Assembly: GCA_021828635.1 (NCBI GenBank)
Contig: JAJZEJ010000665.1
Span: 1 to 5,140, forward strand
DNA: 5,140 nucleotides
From: Chloroflexota bacterium
GTDB taxonomy: Bacteria; Chloroflexota; Ktedonobacteria; Ktedonobacterales; Ktedonobacteraceae
Reading direction: 5' to 3'
The notes below the pieces were generated by a model. That model saw nothing but the letters and a program-made list of their open reading frames with translations, was not told the origin of the DNA and did no database searches. Shown one piece after another: positions 1 through 5,140 of the stretch. Made by a program: the position numbers and the translations under genes. How positions within the stretch are numbered: position 1 is the first letter of the stretch; every line of letters begins with the position of its first letter.

Positions 1-534
1 ATAGCCGCTAGCGGCCACCAAGGCGAACAGTATCCCAAGTAGCGAGATGTTTTGCTTGCCCGGTTGTGAGCGTGCGATAACTAGCAGCATTGTCCCTCCC
101 AGCGCACAGATCAGTGCTATGAGTGTTCGCCGCGTGAGACATTCATGGGCCATGAAGACAGAGACAAGCGCGACGATGACCGGCGCGACACAAAGCGCGA
201 TGAGTGTTGAGACGATCACGCCAGTATAGCCTATGGCGGCATTGTAGCTATCTTGATAAAGTGCTTGCATACCGCCCATACCAAGCATAATTATCAGGTC
301 ATGGGGCTTGATCTGCCAGAAGCGGCGACCAAGTAGGAATATGCTGGCAACTAAGAAGAATGGTGTAGCAATGCCCAAGCGAAAAAACGCCAGCGAGAGT
401 GCATTTGTGGTGCTATGTGTGTAGAGAGTTTGCGTGGCAATGCCAACCGTACCCCAGAAAACGGAGGCCGCAATGATACTCCAGAAATCACGCTGCGATG
501 AGCGTTGAGATTGTGTAGAACGTGTAAAACGCAT
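1..534 (-). CDS. EamA/DMT-family membrane transporter (N-terminal 178 residues; C-terminus beyond left edge)
   Basis: Reading the minus strand from the ATG at 534-532 gives 178 open codons to the window edge. The protein starts MRFTRSTQSQ, a short polar and basic cytoplasmic tail. Hydrophobic segments follow at about residues 17-38 (with FWGTVGIA, the typical EamA opening helix), 48-69 (with the AFFRLGIA pattern at the start of helix 2), 82-98, 105-128, 137-155 and 164 onward. This is the first half of the usual 10-helix, two-repeat EamA fold of about 300 residues. Family members in the inner membrane export amino acids, nucleotide-sugar precursors or other metabolites; the substrate cannot be read from this part. 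The start is supported by GAGGAAAGGA about 6 nt upstream on the minus strand. The gene lies downstream of the methyltransferase in the same direction, 331 nt away, so it probably has its own promoter. The family call is firm; the function is open. Confidence 0.87.
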   Translation of the reverse strand, partial: MRFTRSTQSQRSSQRDFWSIIAASVFWGTVGIATQTLYTHSTTNALSLAFFRLGIATPFFLVASIFLLGRRFWQIKPHDLIIMLGMGGMQALYQDSYNAAIGYTGVIVSTLIALCVAPVIVALVSVFMAHECLTRRTLIALICALGGTMLLVIARSQPGKQNISLLGILFALVAASGY

Positions 535-791
535 GAAACATCCTTTCCTCAGATGCAAGTAGCGAGAAGCAAAAAAAGTGTGATGAGGGTAGGATGAAGG
601 TATCAGAAGAGACACATCATGCTACAGATGTGTAAAAGATCTCAGGGTAGATAACTGCTCGTCCCGCCCTTAGTAGGCGACGACGGGTGGGGGCAAGATA
701 GAATAGCTACCGCTAGAGGCCAGATAAGACATAATCGTTGTACCTTTCTTAATAATGATGTTATTTCACGAAATAACCAGGGAATTTTGGT
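535..791 (-). other. Non-coding leader/promoter region of the EamA transporter gene
   Basis: I see no convincing gene here. Read on the minus strand towards the transporter it holds, in order, a perfect palindrome (760-777), an AT-rich stretch with TATTAA at 754-749 that could be a weak -10 box, a GC-rich patch (660-694), a 7-bp hairpin ACACATC/GATGTGT (612-618 with 627-633, not followed by a T run), a run of seven T residues (571-577 on the complement) and the transporter's ribosome binding site. No clear -35/-10 pair with good spacing is visible, and no riboswitch class that I know was recognised. The length of more than 200 nt leaves room for leader regulation, but this is inference. Confidence 0.4.
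760..777. repeat. Perfect 8-2-8 palindrome, operator-like
   Basis: GTTATTTC-AC-GAAATAAC is a perfect inverted repeat with a 2-nt centre. So short a centre suits a site bound by a dimeric regulator better than an RNA hairpin. It lies between the methyltransferase and the EamA transporter, next to an AT-rich patch that could be the transporter promoter. No regulator gene is in the window, so the binding protein is unknown. Confidence 0.45.
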
Positions 792-863
792 GTAGGGGCG
801 TGATTGATCACGCTCTATTTGCCCATTGTTTCGCTCACAGGGTGTGATCAATCACGCCCCTAC
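792..863. repeat. Long inverted repeat / hairpin element (20 bp perfect, 25 bp with two G-T pairs)
   Basis: The arm at 792-811 pairs perfectly with 844-863. Continuing inward, 812-816 pairs with 839-843 with two wobbles, leaving a 22-nt loop (817-838). Each arm also folds on itself: GCGTGA-TTGA-TCACGC at 798-813, and a matching small hairpin with loop TCAA at 840-859. The outer end is 2 bp from the methyltransferase stop codon. No T run follows on either strand, so it is not a classic intrinsic terminator, though it could slow polymerase or protect an mRNA 3' end. The motif GTAGGGGCGTGAT...ATCACGCCCCTAC looks like a dispersed REP- or MITE-type repeat; copy number cannot be tested here. Confidence 0.75.
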
Positions 864-865
864 GA

Positions 866-1948
866 TTAGCCCCAGACCTCGCGGGCTACATTGGCAACCA
901 ATTCAAGTTTGTGTTGCTGATCTGCATAAGAAAGATGGTTGCCTTCCATCGTAGAGGCAAAGCCACACTGTGGGCTGAGTGCCAGACGTTCAAGCGGGAT
1001 GATGCTGGCAGCTTCCGCGATGCGTTGGCGTAGCTCCTCAGCAGACTCCAGGCGTGGCTTCTTGGTGGTCACGAGACCGAGAACGACGCTGCGATCTTCG
1101 GGGACGTGACGGAGCGGCTCGAAACCGCCGGAGCGTTCGTCATCATATTCAAGGAAGAAACGCTGGAAGTGCGTTTGGGCAAAGATGCGTGCAATTGGCT
1201 CGTAGTCGCCTCTGGCATAGAATTTGCTCTGGTTATTGCCTCGACAAATATGAATGGCGAAGGTAATGCCGGGGTGTCCATCGATAATTGCATTATCCAT
1301 CTCAATGCAGGTATCGATCAGCTTGTCAGGGTCGCTGCCGCGTTGCCGATAGCCTTCACGCATCTGTGCGTCAAGTAATGCCGCATATTGTGGGGCATCG
1401 ATCTGGATGTAAGTGCAACCCAGGCGGATGAGTTCCTCGACTTCGCGGCGCGAGAAATCTACGATATCGGCCAGATAGGCATCGCGGGTGGCATAGGCTC
1501 CGGCAGATTTTTCGGGGTCATAGTATGCGGCGGCTTGTTGGGCGCTGAGCATCGTTACTTTGCCTGGACGATTGCTTTTGGAGCGTAGATAGACCCACTC
1601 TTCCGCACACATGCTTCTCTTCCAGCTTAACTTTTCTACTACTACAGGTCGCTTGAGAACAAGCTTTTCGCCGCTTTCATCCACAAAAGGAATGGCCCAG
1701 CCACCAAGCTTGTCGAAGCCATCAAGCGAGTCAATAAGATGTCCATAGAAGGCATAGCGCCGTAATTCACCATCGGTGATGACATCAATGCCAGCATTTT
1801 CCTGAAGCGCGATAGCCTCGTTGACCGCCCGATCTTCAATAGCTTTGAATTCGGCGGCGCTGATCTGCCTTGCTTCATGCTGTTTGCGTGCCTCAGCAAG
1901 ATAGGTAGGGCGTAGCAGGCTACCCACCACTTCACTGTGGTATGTCAT
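866..1948 (-). CDS. Cobalamin-independent methionine synthase-like methyltransferase (MetE C-terminal domain, YxjG/YxjH type)
   Basis: The protein has 360 residues if the second of two close ATGs is used, or 362 from the ATG at 1954. It is a single MetE-type beta-barrel domain, near the usual size for the YxjG/YxjH group, and lacks the N-terminal half of full MetE as that group does. Visible motifs are VVGSLLRP (7-14), TDGELRR (58-64) and YIQIDAP (180-186). The zinc ligands are His233 and Cys235 in HICRGN, Glu267 in FFLEYD and Cys328 in LSPQCGF, matching the His-Cys-Glu-Cys set that activates homocysteine thiolate in MetE. It should be a cytosolic zinc methyltransferase acting on homocysteine or a similar thiol; the methyl donor is uncertain. 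A longer frame reaches up to 2059, but its extra 35-37 residues are not family-like and overlap the promoter. The gene ends in TAA just before a hairpin element and is divergent from the MFS gene. Confidence 0.92.
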   Translation of the reverse strand: MTYHSEVVGSLLRPTYLAEARKQHEARQISAAEFKAIEDRAVNEAIALQENAGIDVITDGELRRYAFYGHLIDSLDGFDKLGGWAIPFVDESGEKLVLKRPVVVEKLSWKRSMCAEEWVYLRSKSNRPGKVTMLSAQQAAAYYDPEKSAGAYATRDAYLADIVDFSRREVEELIRLGCTYIQIDAPQYAALLDAQMREGYRQRGSDPDKLIDTCIEMDNAIIDGHPGITFAIHICRGNNQSKFYARGDYEPIARIFAQTHFQRFFLEYDDERSGGFEPLRHVPEDRSVVLGLVTTKKPRLESAEELRQRIAEAASIIPLERLALSPQCGFASTMEGNHLSYADQQHKLELVANVAREVWG

Positions 1949-1956
1949 AGTCATTT

Positions 1957-1961
1957 TCCTT
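1957..1961 (-). promoter_or_regulatory. Ribosome binding site deciding the methyltransferase start
   Basis: On the minus strand AAGGA lies 8 nt before the ATG at 1948-1946 but only 2 nt before the in-frame ATG at 1954-1952. The spacing favours the downstream ATG. The two choices differ by two residues (MT), so the protein is little changed. Confidence 0.6.
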
Positions 1962-2029
1962 TTTCTAAAAATATGCGCTATATCGTTCTTGAGTTCCGTC
2001 CATTGAACGATTTGTTCCACAATACAGAC

Positions 2030-2059
2030 ATTGTAGGAAACGGTCACCATCTTTGTCAA
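2030..2059 (-). promoter_or_regulatory. Sigma-70-type promoter of the methyltransferase gene
   Basis: On the minus strand a perfect -35 box TTGACA (2059-2054) is followed by 18 bp and then TACAAT (2035-2030), five of six matches to the -10 consensus. Transcription would start near 2023, giving a leader of about 75 nt. That is too short for a full SAM riboswitch, and I see no SAM or cobalamin riboswitch motif. A GTGATCAC palindrome (2069-2076) lies 9 bp upstream of the -35 box. Confidence 0.75.
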
Positions 2060-2092
2060 GGAGGCAGGGTGATCACTAGGCTAACTGGTATG

Positions 2093-2113
2093 CTCTACCA
2101 TAATATGGTATAG
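2093..2113. promoter_or_regulatory. Operator-like palindrome in the divergent promoter region
   Basis: TACCATA-A-TATGGTA (2096-2110) is a perfect 7-1-7 inverted repeat. It extends to 2093-2113 with one mismatched pair. A further half-site TGGTA at 2086-2090 forms a second inverted pair with TACCA at 2096-2100, and TGGTAT recurs exactly 20 bp later (2086 and 2106). The palindrome covers where the -35 box of the rightward promoter should be, as expected for a repressor site or a MerR-type activator site. It could also affect the leftward promoter 34 bp away. Confidence 0.5.
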
Positions 2114-2119
2114 TGTATG

Positions 2120-2125
2120 TATAAT
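2120..2125 (+). promoter_or_regulatory. Candidate -10 box for the MFS gene
   Basis: A perfect TATAAT is present. The region 17-19 bp upstream (ACCATA or CTACCA) is a poor -35 box and lies inside the palindrome at 2093-2113, suggesting a promoter that needs an activator or is controlled by a repressor. Use of this site would give a leader of about 168 nt before the MFS start codon. Confidence 0.45.
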
Positions 2126-2186
2126 GGAATGCGCCTGTCCGCTGATTATAGCGATTGGGCGCGATTAAGAATTGAGAGGTATTACG

Positions 2187-2345
2187 ATGTTAGCTATAAG
2201 TTATCGCAATCTTCATAGAATGATGGTTGAGAGTGGGCAAGAGAAGCGAATAGAATACTTGTCTCGCTCTCCCTGTATATGCTCAGGAGAAGATAACGTA
2301 TGCTACATCTTAAAGGGCGGTTTAGCGCATATACCGTATACCTGA
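2187..2345 (+). CDS. Possible 52-residue leader ORF upstream of and overlapping the MFS gene
   Basis: An ATG at 2187 is preceded by GAGAGGT with 6 nt spacing, a better ribosome binding site than that of the MFS gene itself. The frame runs 52 codons, crosses the MFS ribosome binding site and start codon, and stops at 2343-2345, overlapping the MFS gene by 46 nt in another frame. The product (starting MLAISYRNLH, with further Met at 12 and 13) resembles no family I know and has no membrane segment. Translation would run through the stem-loop at 2229-2271. It may be a regulatory leader peptide, or a chance frame; an overlap this long past the next start is unusual for a classic leader. Confidence 0.25.
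   Translation: MLAISYRNLHRMMVESGQEKRIEYLSRSPCICSGEDNVCYILKGGLAHIPYT
2229..2290 (+). promoter_or_regulatory. Candidate attenuator: two mutually exclusive stem-loops before the MFS start
   Basis: Stem A pairs 2229-2241 with 2258-2271: 13 bp, two G-U pairs, one bulge at 2262 and a 16-nt loop. Stem B pairs 2268-2275 with 2284-2290: 7 bp with a bulge at 2271 and an 8-nt loop, and covers the AGGAG ribosome binding site (2285-2289). Because 2268-2271 is used in both, only one can form. Stem A would leave the site open; stem B would close it. The pairing was read by eye and no energies were computed. Confidence 0.35.
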
Positions 2346-3586
2346 TCTACTCGTGCGCGAATGCCCTGTTCTTCGCTCTGATTACTACGGTAGACATGAT
2401 CTATCAGGTTCAAGTGGCGAAGCTCAATCCGTTGCAATTGGTGCTGGTTGGTACGGCACTTGAAGTCACCTGCTTTCTATGCCAGGTACCAACAGGGGTG
2501 TTAGCCGATGTCTATAGTCGTCGTTTAGCGGTGATTATGGGAATAGTCATCCTGGGAGCCGGATTTATCCTGCAAGGATTAGTCCCAACCTTTCTTTCGA
2601 TGGTGATCGGCGATATTCTTTTCGGCATTGGCGCAACCTTTACCGATGGGGCCGAGCAAGCTTGGATTACCGACGAGGTAGGTGTCGAGCGTGTTGGCAA
2701 TGTGCTGATGCGTAGCACGCAAATAGGTCTGCTTGGCGGTCTGGTTGGTGCTGTTATCAGTATTGGACTGGCTACCATCCGCTTGAATATTCCGATTGTA
2801 CTGGGTGGATGTTGCTACGTCTTGCTGGCTGTTTTTCTCTGGTTCTGCATGCCAGAGCGAAATTTCCAGCCCAGGGCTACCTCAGAATGTACATCGTGGC
2901 GCGAGTTGCGCGATACCTTTACGGATGGTATTCGTCTAGTGCGTGTGCGTCCCGTATTGATCACTATTCTGCTGGTTGGGCTGTTCTACGGACTCTACAG
3001 CGAGGGATTTGATCGTCTTTCGACCGCACACTGGCTCCAAGACTTCCTGTTCCCAACATTCTGGCATCTGCAAGCAGTCGTCTGGCTAGGCGGTTTCCGC
3101 ATTGCCGCAACACTGCTCACCCTGCTTGGTACCGAATTAGTTAGACGCTACGTGGACATAAACAAACCCACACTGGTGACGCGCGTGCTGTTGCTTATCA
3201 ACGCCTTGATGGTGATAGGACTGCTCACCTTCGCATTGACCGGAAACTTTCTGCTGGCCGCCGGAGCCTATCTCGGCTTTACTGCGTGTCGCAGCATCAA
3301 TACGCCTGTGTTTACCACCTGGCTAACACAGAACATTGACGCGAAGGTACGCGCTACCGTCATTTCACTCTCAGGCCAGATTGATGCATTAGGACAGATC
3401 GTTGGCGGCCCGCCGGTTGGTTATATCGGTGAGGTCTTCTCAATCCGCACGGCACTGGTCGTGAGTAGTATTCTTCTTTCGCCTGTGTTGCTACTCTTCG
3501 CGCTTGCGTCACGCAAAGGTAAAGCAATCTTTGTGAATACGTCGCTTGGCGGGGATGTAGAACCGCAAGCGCCGGAGTTGGTCTAA
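2300..3586 (+). CDS. MFS transporter, 12 membrane segments, probable efflux permease
   Basis: The protein has 428 residues, a normal length for a 12-helix major facilitator. Motif A between helices 2 and 3 is clear: GVLADVYSRR at 66-75, preceded by CQVPT as in drug-efflux type members. Helix 4 carries DGAEQAWITDEVG (116-128), a pattern I associate with a group of uncharacterised bacterial MFS efflux proteins. A charged cytoplasmic loop lies at about 184-216, between the six-helix halves, and RATVISLSGQ (351-360) starts the last helical region. The C-terminal tail from about 405 is hydrophilic. It sits in the cytoplasmic membrane and most likely exports a small molecule by proton exchange; the substrate is unknown. 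The start is the first ATG after an in-frame TAA (2294-2296), with AGGAG 10 nt upstream. It is divergent from the methyltransferase and has a long, structured leader. No regulator gene is adjacent. Confidence 0.9.
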   Translation: MLHLKGRFSAYTVYLIYSCANALFFALITTVDMIYQVQVAKLNPLQLVLVGTALEVTCFLCQVPTGVLADVYSRRLAVIMGIVILGAGFILQGLVPTFLSMVIGDILFGIGATFTDGAEQAWITDEVGVERVGNVLMRSTQIGLLGGLVGAVISIGLATIRLNIPIVLGGCCYVLLAVFLWFCMPERNFQPRATSECTSWRELRDTFTDGIRLVRVRPVLITILLVGLFYGLYSEGFDRLSTAHWLQDFLFPTFWHLQAVVWLGGFRIAATLLTLLGTELVRRYVDINKPTLVTRVLLLINALMVIGLLTFALTGNFLLAAGAYLGFTACRSINTPVFTTWLTQNIDAKVRATVISLSGQIDALGQIVGGPPVGYIGEVFSIRTALVVSSILLSPVLLLFALASRKGKAIFVNTSLGGDVEPQAPELV

Positions 3587-3589
3587 GCC

Positions 3590-3645
3590 ATCTCTGTGGA
3601 GTGGGAGATGTGACGTATTGTTCTCCCACTCCTGAGATTTTATCC
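3590..3645 (+). terminator. Bipartite intrinsic terminator after the MFS gene
   Basis: GGAGTGGGAGA (3598-3608) pairs perfectly with 3622-3632 (11 bp) around a 13-nt loop. An outer 5-bp stem, ATCTC (3590-3594) with GAGAT (3634-3638), adds to it across a small internal loop. TTTT (3638-3641) follows, then ATCCTT. It begins 3 nt after the MFS stop codon. The T run is short, so efficiency may be moderate. Confidence 0.78.
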
Positions 3646-3813
3646 TTCTATGGCGCAAACGTACACCCTATCTGTGCTTTGATTCGTATTCTATGCAAAG
3701 GGGCTTGGAATCGTTACCTGGTTTGCGCTCCTGTATAGATGATGGATATAATCAAACAGGCTCTTAAATACTTTGTTTTCCATCATATTTTGTTGTAAGG
3801 AAGGGAAGAGAGT
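3646..3813 (+). promoter_or_regulatory. Promoter and leader region of the GTPase gene
   Basis: TATAAT at 3747-3752 is a good -10 box; the best partner, TTGCGC (3723-3728, 18 bp spacing), matches the -35 consensus only at TTG. Transcription would start near 3760, leaving about 55 nt before the start codon. An 8-bp inverted repeat, GCGCAAAC (3653-3660) with GTTTGCGC (3721-3728), has its right arm over this -35 box and could be chance or an operator. A purine-rich ribosome binding site, AAGGAAGGGAAG (3797-3808), precedes the ATG, with GGGA 7 nt away. Confidence 0.5.
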
Positions 3814-5031
3814 ATGGCTACAAATAAAGATCATCAAGGTGATGAGCAGAAAAAGAAATTAGGCAAAGATATTCTTCAGAGCGTTTTGCGTAAAAGTGAG
3901 CGCCCTCGTAATCTACGTGATCTGGGTATCAGTACACTGCGCAATTTACCTGCCAATATTGGTATGGTGCAAGGGTTAATGAAAGCGGTCAATTGGCGTG
4001 TCGCGCAAGAGGAAGTACTGCAAAATCTGAATAATACTGTGGTGATTGTTGGTCGTCCTAATACTGGTAAGAGTACACTTTTTAATAAAATCAAGGGACA
4101 GCAACTCTCACTCGTCTCGGCGCAACCTGGTTCAACACGTGCGCTTGTACGGACCGATTTTGGTCCGTTTACGCTGGTAGATACCCCAGGTATCGATGTG
4201 CCACAGCAGATTCCTAACATGACCGAGAGCGGCCTGGAGCAGGCCAGCGTGATTGTTTTTCTGATGGATGCAACGCAACCTTCACAAAGTAGAGACCGCG
4301 AACTCTATCAGGTCTTGCAGAAACTCGACAAGCCAATTATCCTGGCTGTCAATAAGGTTGACGCGGTAGACAATGAGAAGAGTGCCGATCAGGTTGCGAC
4401 CGATATGGCAGTTTTACTAGGTAAACCAGGAGTGATTCCTGTCTCAGCAAAAACTGGTTTGAATATTGCTGAGGAATTGTTGCCGGAAATTATCAATGCC
4501 AGCCCAGAGGCGGCGCTGGTTATTGGGCGCGAGTTGCCCGCATTCCGCCGTGCCGCCGCACAACGTATCATTCGCAATGCCACACTAGTGAGTCTGGCGG
4601 CTGGCATCGAACCGATTCCTTTCATCGATATTCCCATTCTGTTAGGCACACAAATCCGTCTCGTGTTGCGCATTGCGGCATTATATGGCGAGAATATGAA
4701 TGCTCTTGACACGATGAAACATGCTCGTGAACTGGTAGTGACGATGGCCGGTGGGCTGGGTTTCCGCTTCCTGGCCGAGCAGGCGGCGAAAGCCGTGCCG
4801 TTCGGCGGCGATTTTGTCGCGGGTGCCATTGCCGCGGCTGCTACCTGGTCAATTGGTGAGGTAGCACTCGAATACTATGAAAATGGCAAAGAGGTCAGCC
4901 CGACACGTCTGCGTCAACTCTACGATCAAATGTATAGCCGTTTCCGCAAAGATAATACCGCGCAGAAATTGCGCAATCAGGCTTTGAATGGCAATCAACC
5001 GCTCTCCATACCAGAACATATCGAAGAATAA
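3814..5031 (+). CDS. Era/Der-like GTPase with C-terminal DUF697-like domain
   Basis: The protein has 405 residues. A charged N-terminal region (1-70, rich in Lys, Arg and Glu) leads into a complete TRAFAC-class G domain: G1 GRPNTGKS (80-87), G2 Thr108 in PGSTRA, G3 DTPG (123-126), G4 NKVD (180-183) and G5 SAK (211-213). Asn83 in the P-loop is the residue found in potassium-activated GTPases such as MnmE and Der. From about 245 to 355 follows a hydrophobic, Gly/Ala-rich region with PFIDIPILLGTQ (269-280) and a second block around 308-350, matching the DUF697 (YcjF-like) pattern, which suggests membrane association. The tail (360-405) is hydrophilic. It should bind and hydrolyse GTP; its cellular role is unknown, and it is not Era (no KH domain) nor Der (only one G domain). 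The start has a strong ribosome binding site. It forms its own unit after the MFS terminator. Confidence 0.9.
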   Translation: MATNKDHQGDEQKKKLGKDILQSVLRKSERPRNLRDLGISTLRNLPANIGMVQGLMKAVNWRVAQEEVLQNLNNTVVIVGRPNTGKSTLFNKIKGQQLSLVSAQPGSTRALVRTDFGPFTLVDTPGIDVPQQIPNMTESGLEQASVIVFLMDATQPSQSRDRELYQVLQKLDKPIILAVNKVDAVDNEKSADQVATDMAVLLGKPGVIPVSAKTGLNIAEELLPEIINASPEAALVIGRELPAFRRAAAQRIIRNATLVSLAAGIEPIPFIDIPILLGTQIRLVLRIAALYGENMNALDTMKHARELVVTMAGGLGFRFLAEQAAKAVPFGGDFVAGAIAAAATWSIGEVALEYYENGKEVSPTRLRQLYDQMYSRFRKDNTAQKLRNQALNGNQPLSIPEHIEE

Positions 5032-5067
5032 TTTACTTGTGATAGAAGGGATGTTAAGTAGCAGCCC

Positions 5068-5140
5068 ATGCGCTTTCCTTATGAACATTATGAAACGTTG
5101 GCCGAGCCTTTGACGGTCTACTATCCGGCGGGAGAGGAGA
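5068..5140 (+). CDS. Probable start of a further protein gene, cut by the right edge
   Basis: From the ATG at 5068 the frame stays open for 24 codons to the window end and begins MRFPYEHYETLAEPLTVYYP. An in-frame TAG at 5059-5061 makes this the first usable ATG; the other two forward frames close within this stretch. The gap to the GTPase stop is 36 nt with no terminator seen, so it may be in the same operon. No good ribosome binding site lies at normal distance (AGAAGGGA is 17 nt away), which lowers confidence in the exact start. I do not recognise the family from this fragment. Confidence 0.5.
   Translation, partial: MRFPYEHYETLAEPLTVYYPAGEE

Noticed and set aside
612..633. Hairpin ACACATC/GATGTGT as a terminator or riboswitch part
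   Set aside because: Only 7 bp with an 8-nt loop and no T run on either strand. I could not match the surrounding leader to any riboswitch class I know.
642..851. 69-codon minus-strand frame between the methyltransferase and the EamA transporter
   Set aside because: It begins inside the loop-side arm of the inverted repeat and crosses the palindrome. The product is low-grade, with no domain, and there is no ribosome binding site at proper spacing.
792..863. Inverted repeat as a classic rho-independent terminator
   Set aside because: Neither side is followed by a run of T in the direction of transcription, so it is reported as a repeat element instead.
1054..1588. Forward-strand frames opposite the methyltransferase
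   Set aside because: They are antisense shadows of a well-supported gene. Their products show no family motif and their starts lack ribosome binding sites.
1955..2023. SAM (S-box) or cobalamin riboswitch in the methyltransferase leader
   Set aside because: The leader from the predicted start is about 75 nt, too short for a full S-box, and shows none of the conserved core sequences I could recognise.
1949..2059. N-terminal extension of the methyltransferase to the ATG at 2059
   Set aside because: The promoter -35 and -10 boxes lie within it, the added residues are unlike the family, and the ribosome binding site supports the start at 1948.
4389..4829. 146-codon minus-strand frame inside the GTPase gene
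   Set aside because: It lies opposite the G4/G5 and DUF697-like part of a clear GTPase. The Ser/Ala/Arg-rich product is typical of an antisense shadow.
4849..5088. 79-codon minus-strand frame spanning the GTPase end and the start of the next gene
   Set aside because: It mostly overlaps the GTPase coding strand and the probable next gene, with no recognisable domain or supporting start signal.

Overview
This window reads as ordinary bacterial chromosome with roughly 50% GC. It holds three complete protein genes, one gene cut by the left edge and one probable gene cut by the right edge. The best guess for the source is a member of the Chloroflexota, possibly Ktedonobacteria. That is inference from the general look of the proteins and from a 'GTAGGGGCGTGAT...' type inverted repeat that resembles dispersed repeats I associate with that group. 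Nothing in the window (such as rRNA) proves it.

Layout. On the minus strand from 534 off the left edge is the N-terminal part of an EamA/DMT-family membrane transporter. Positions 535-865 hold no gene. They contain a leader region, a perfect 18-nt palindrome and a large inverted repeat whose outer end lies 2 bp beyond the stop codon of the next gene. On the minus strand at 866-1948 is a cobalamin-independent methionine synthase-like protein (MetE C-terminal domain, YxjG/YxjH type) with all four expected zinc ligands. Positions 1949-2299 are a divergent regulatory region: a strong sigma-70-type promoter drives the methyltransferase leftward, and a weaker candidate promoter with an operator-like palindrome drives a 12-TM MFS transporter rightward (2300-3586). 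The MFS messenger appears to have a leader of about 170 nt. It contains a small ORF with its own ribosome binding site and two competing stem-loops, one of which would cover the MFS ribosome binding site. A bipartite intrinsic terminator follows the MFS gene.

The right third holds its own promoter and a 405-aa Era/Der-like GTPase with a C-terminal DUF697-like hydrophobic domain (3814-5031). A probable new reading frame starts at 5068 and runs off the right edge.

How the parts relate. The methyltransferase and the EamA transporter point the same way and could be partly co-transcribed, but a long hairpin and 331 nt separate them. The MFS gene is divergent from the methyltransferase and may share its regulatory region. 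The GTPase looks like a separate transcription unit. I see no defence system, mobile-element gene, CRISPR array, tRNA or rRNA. The most unusual content is in the non-coding parts: the MFS leader and the palindromes.
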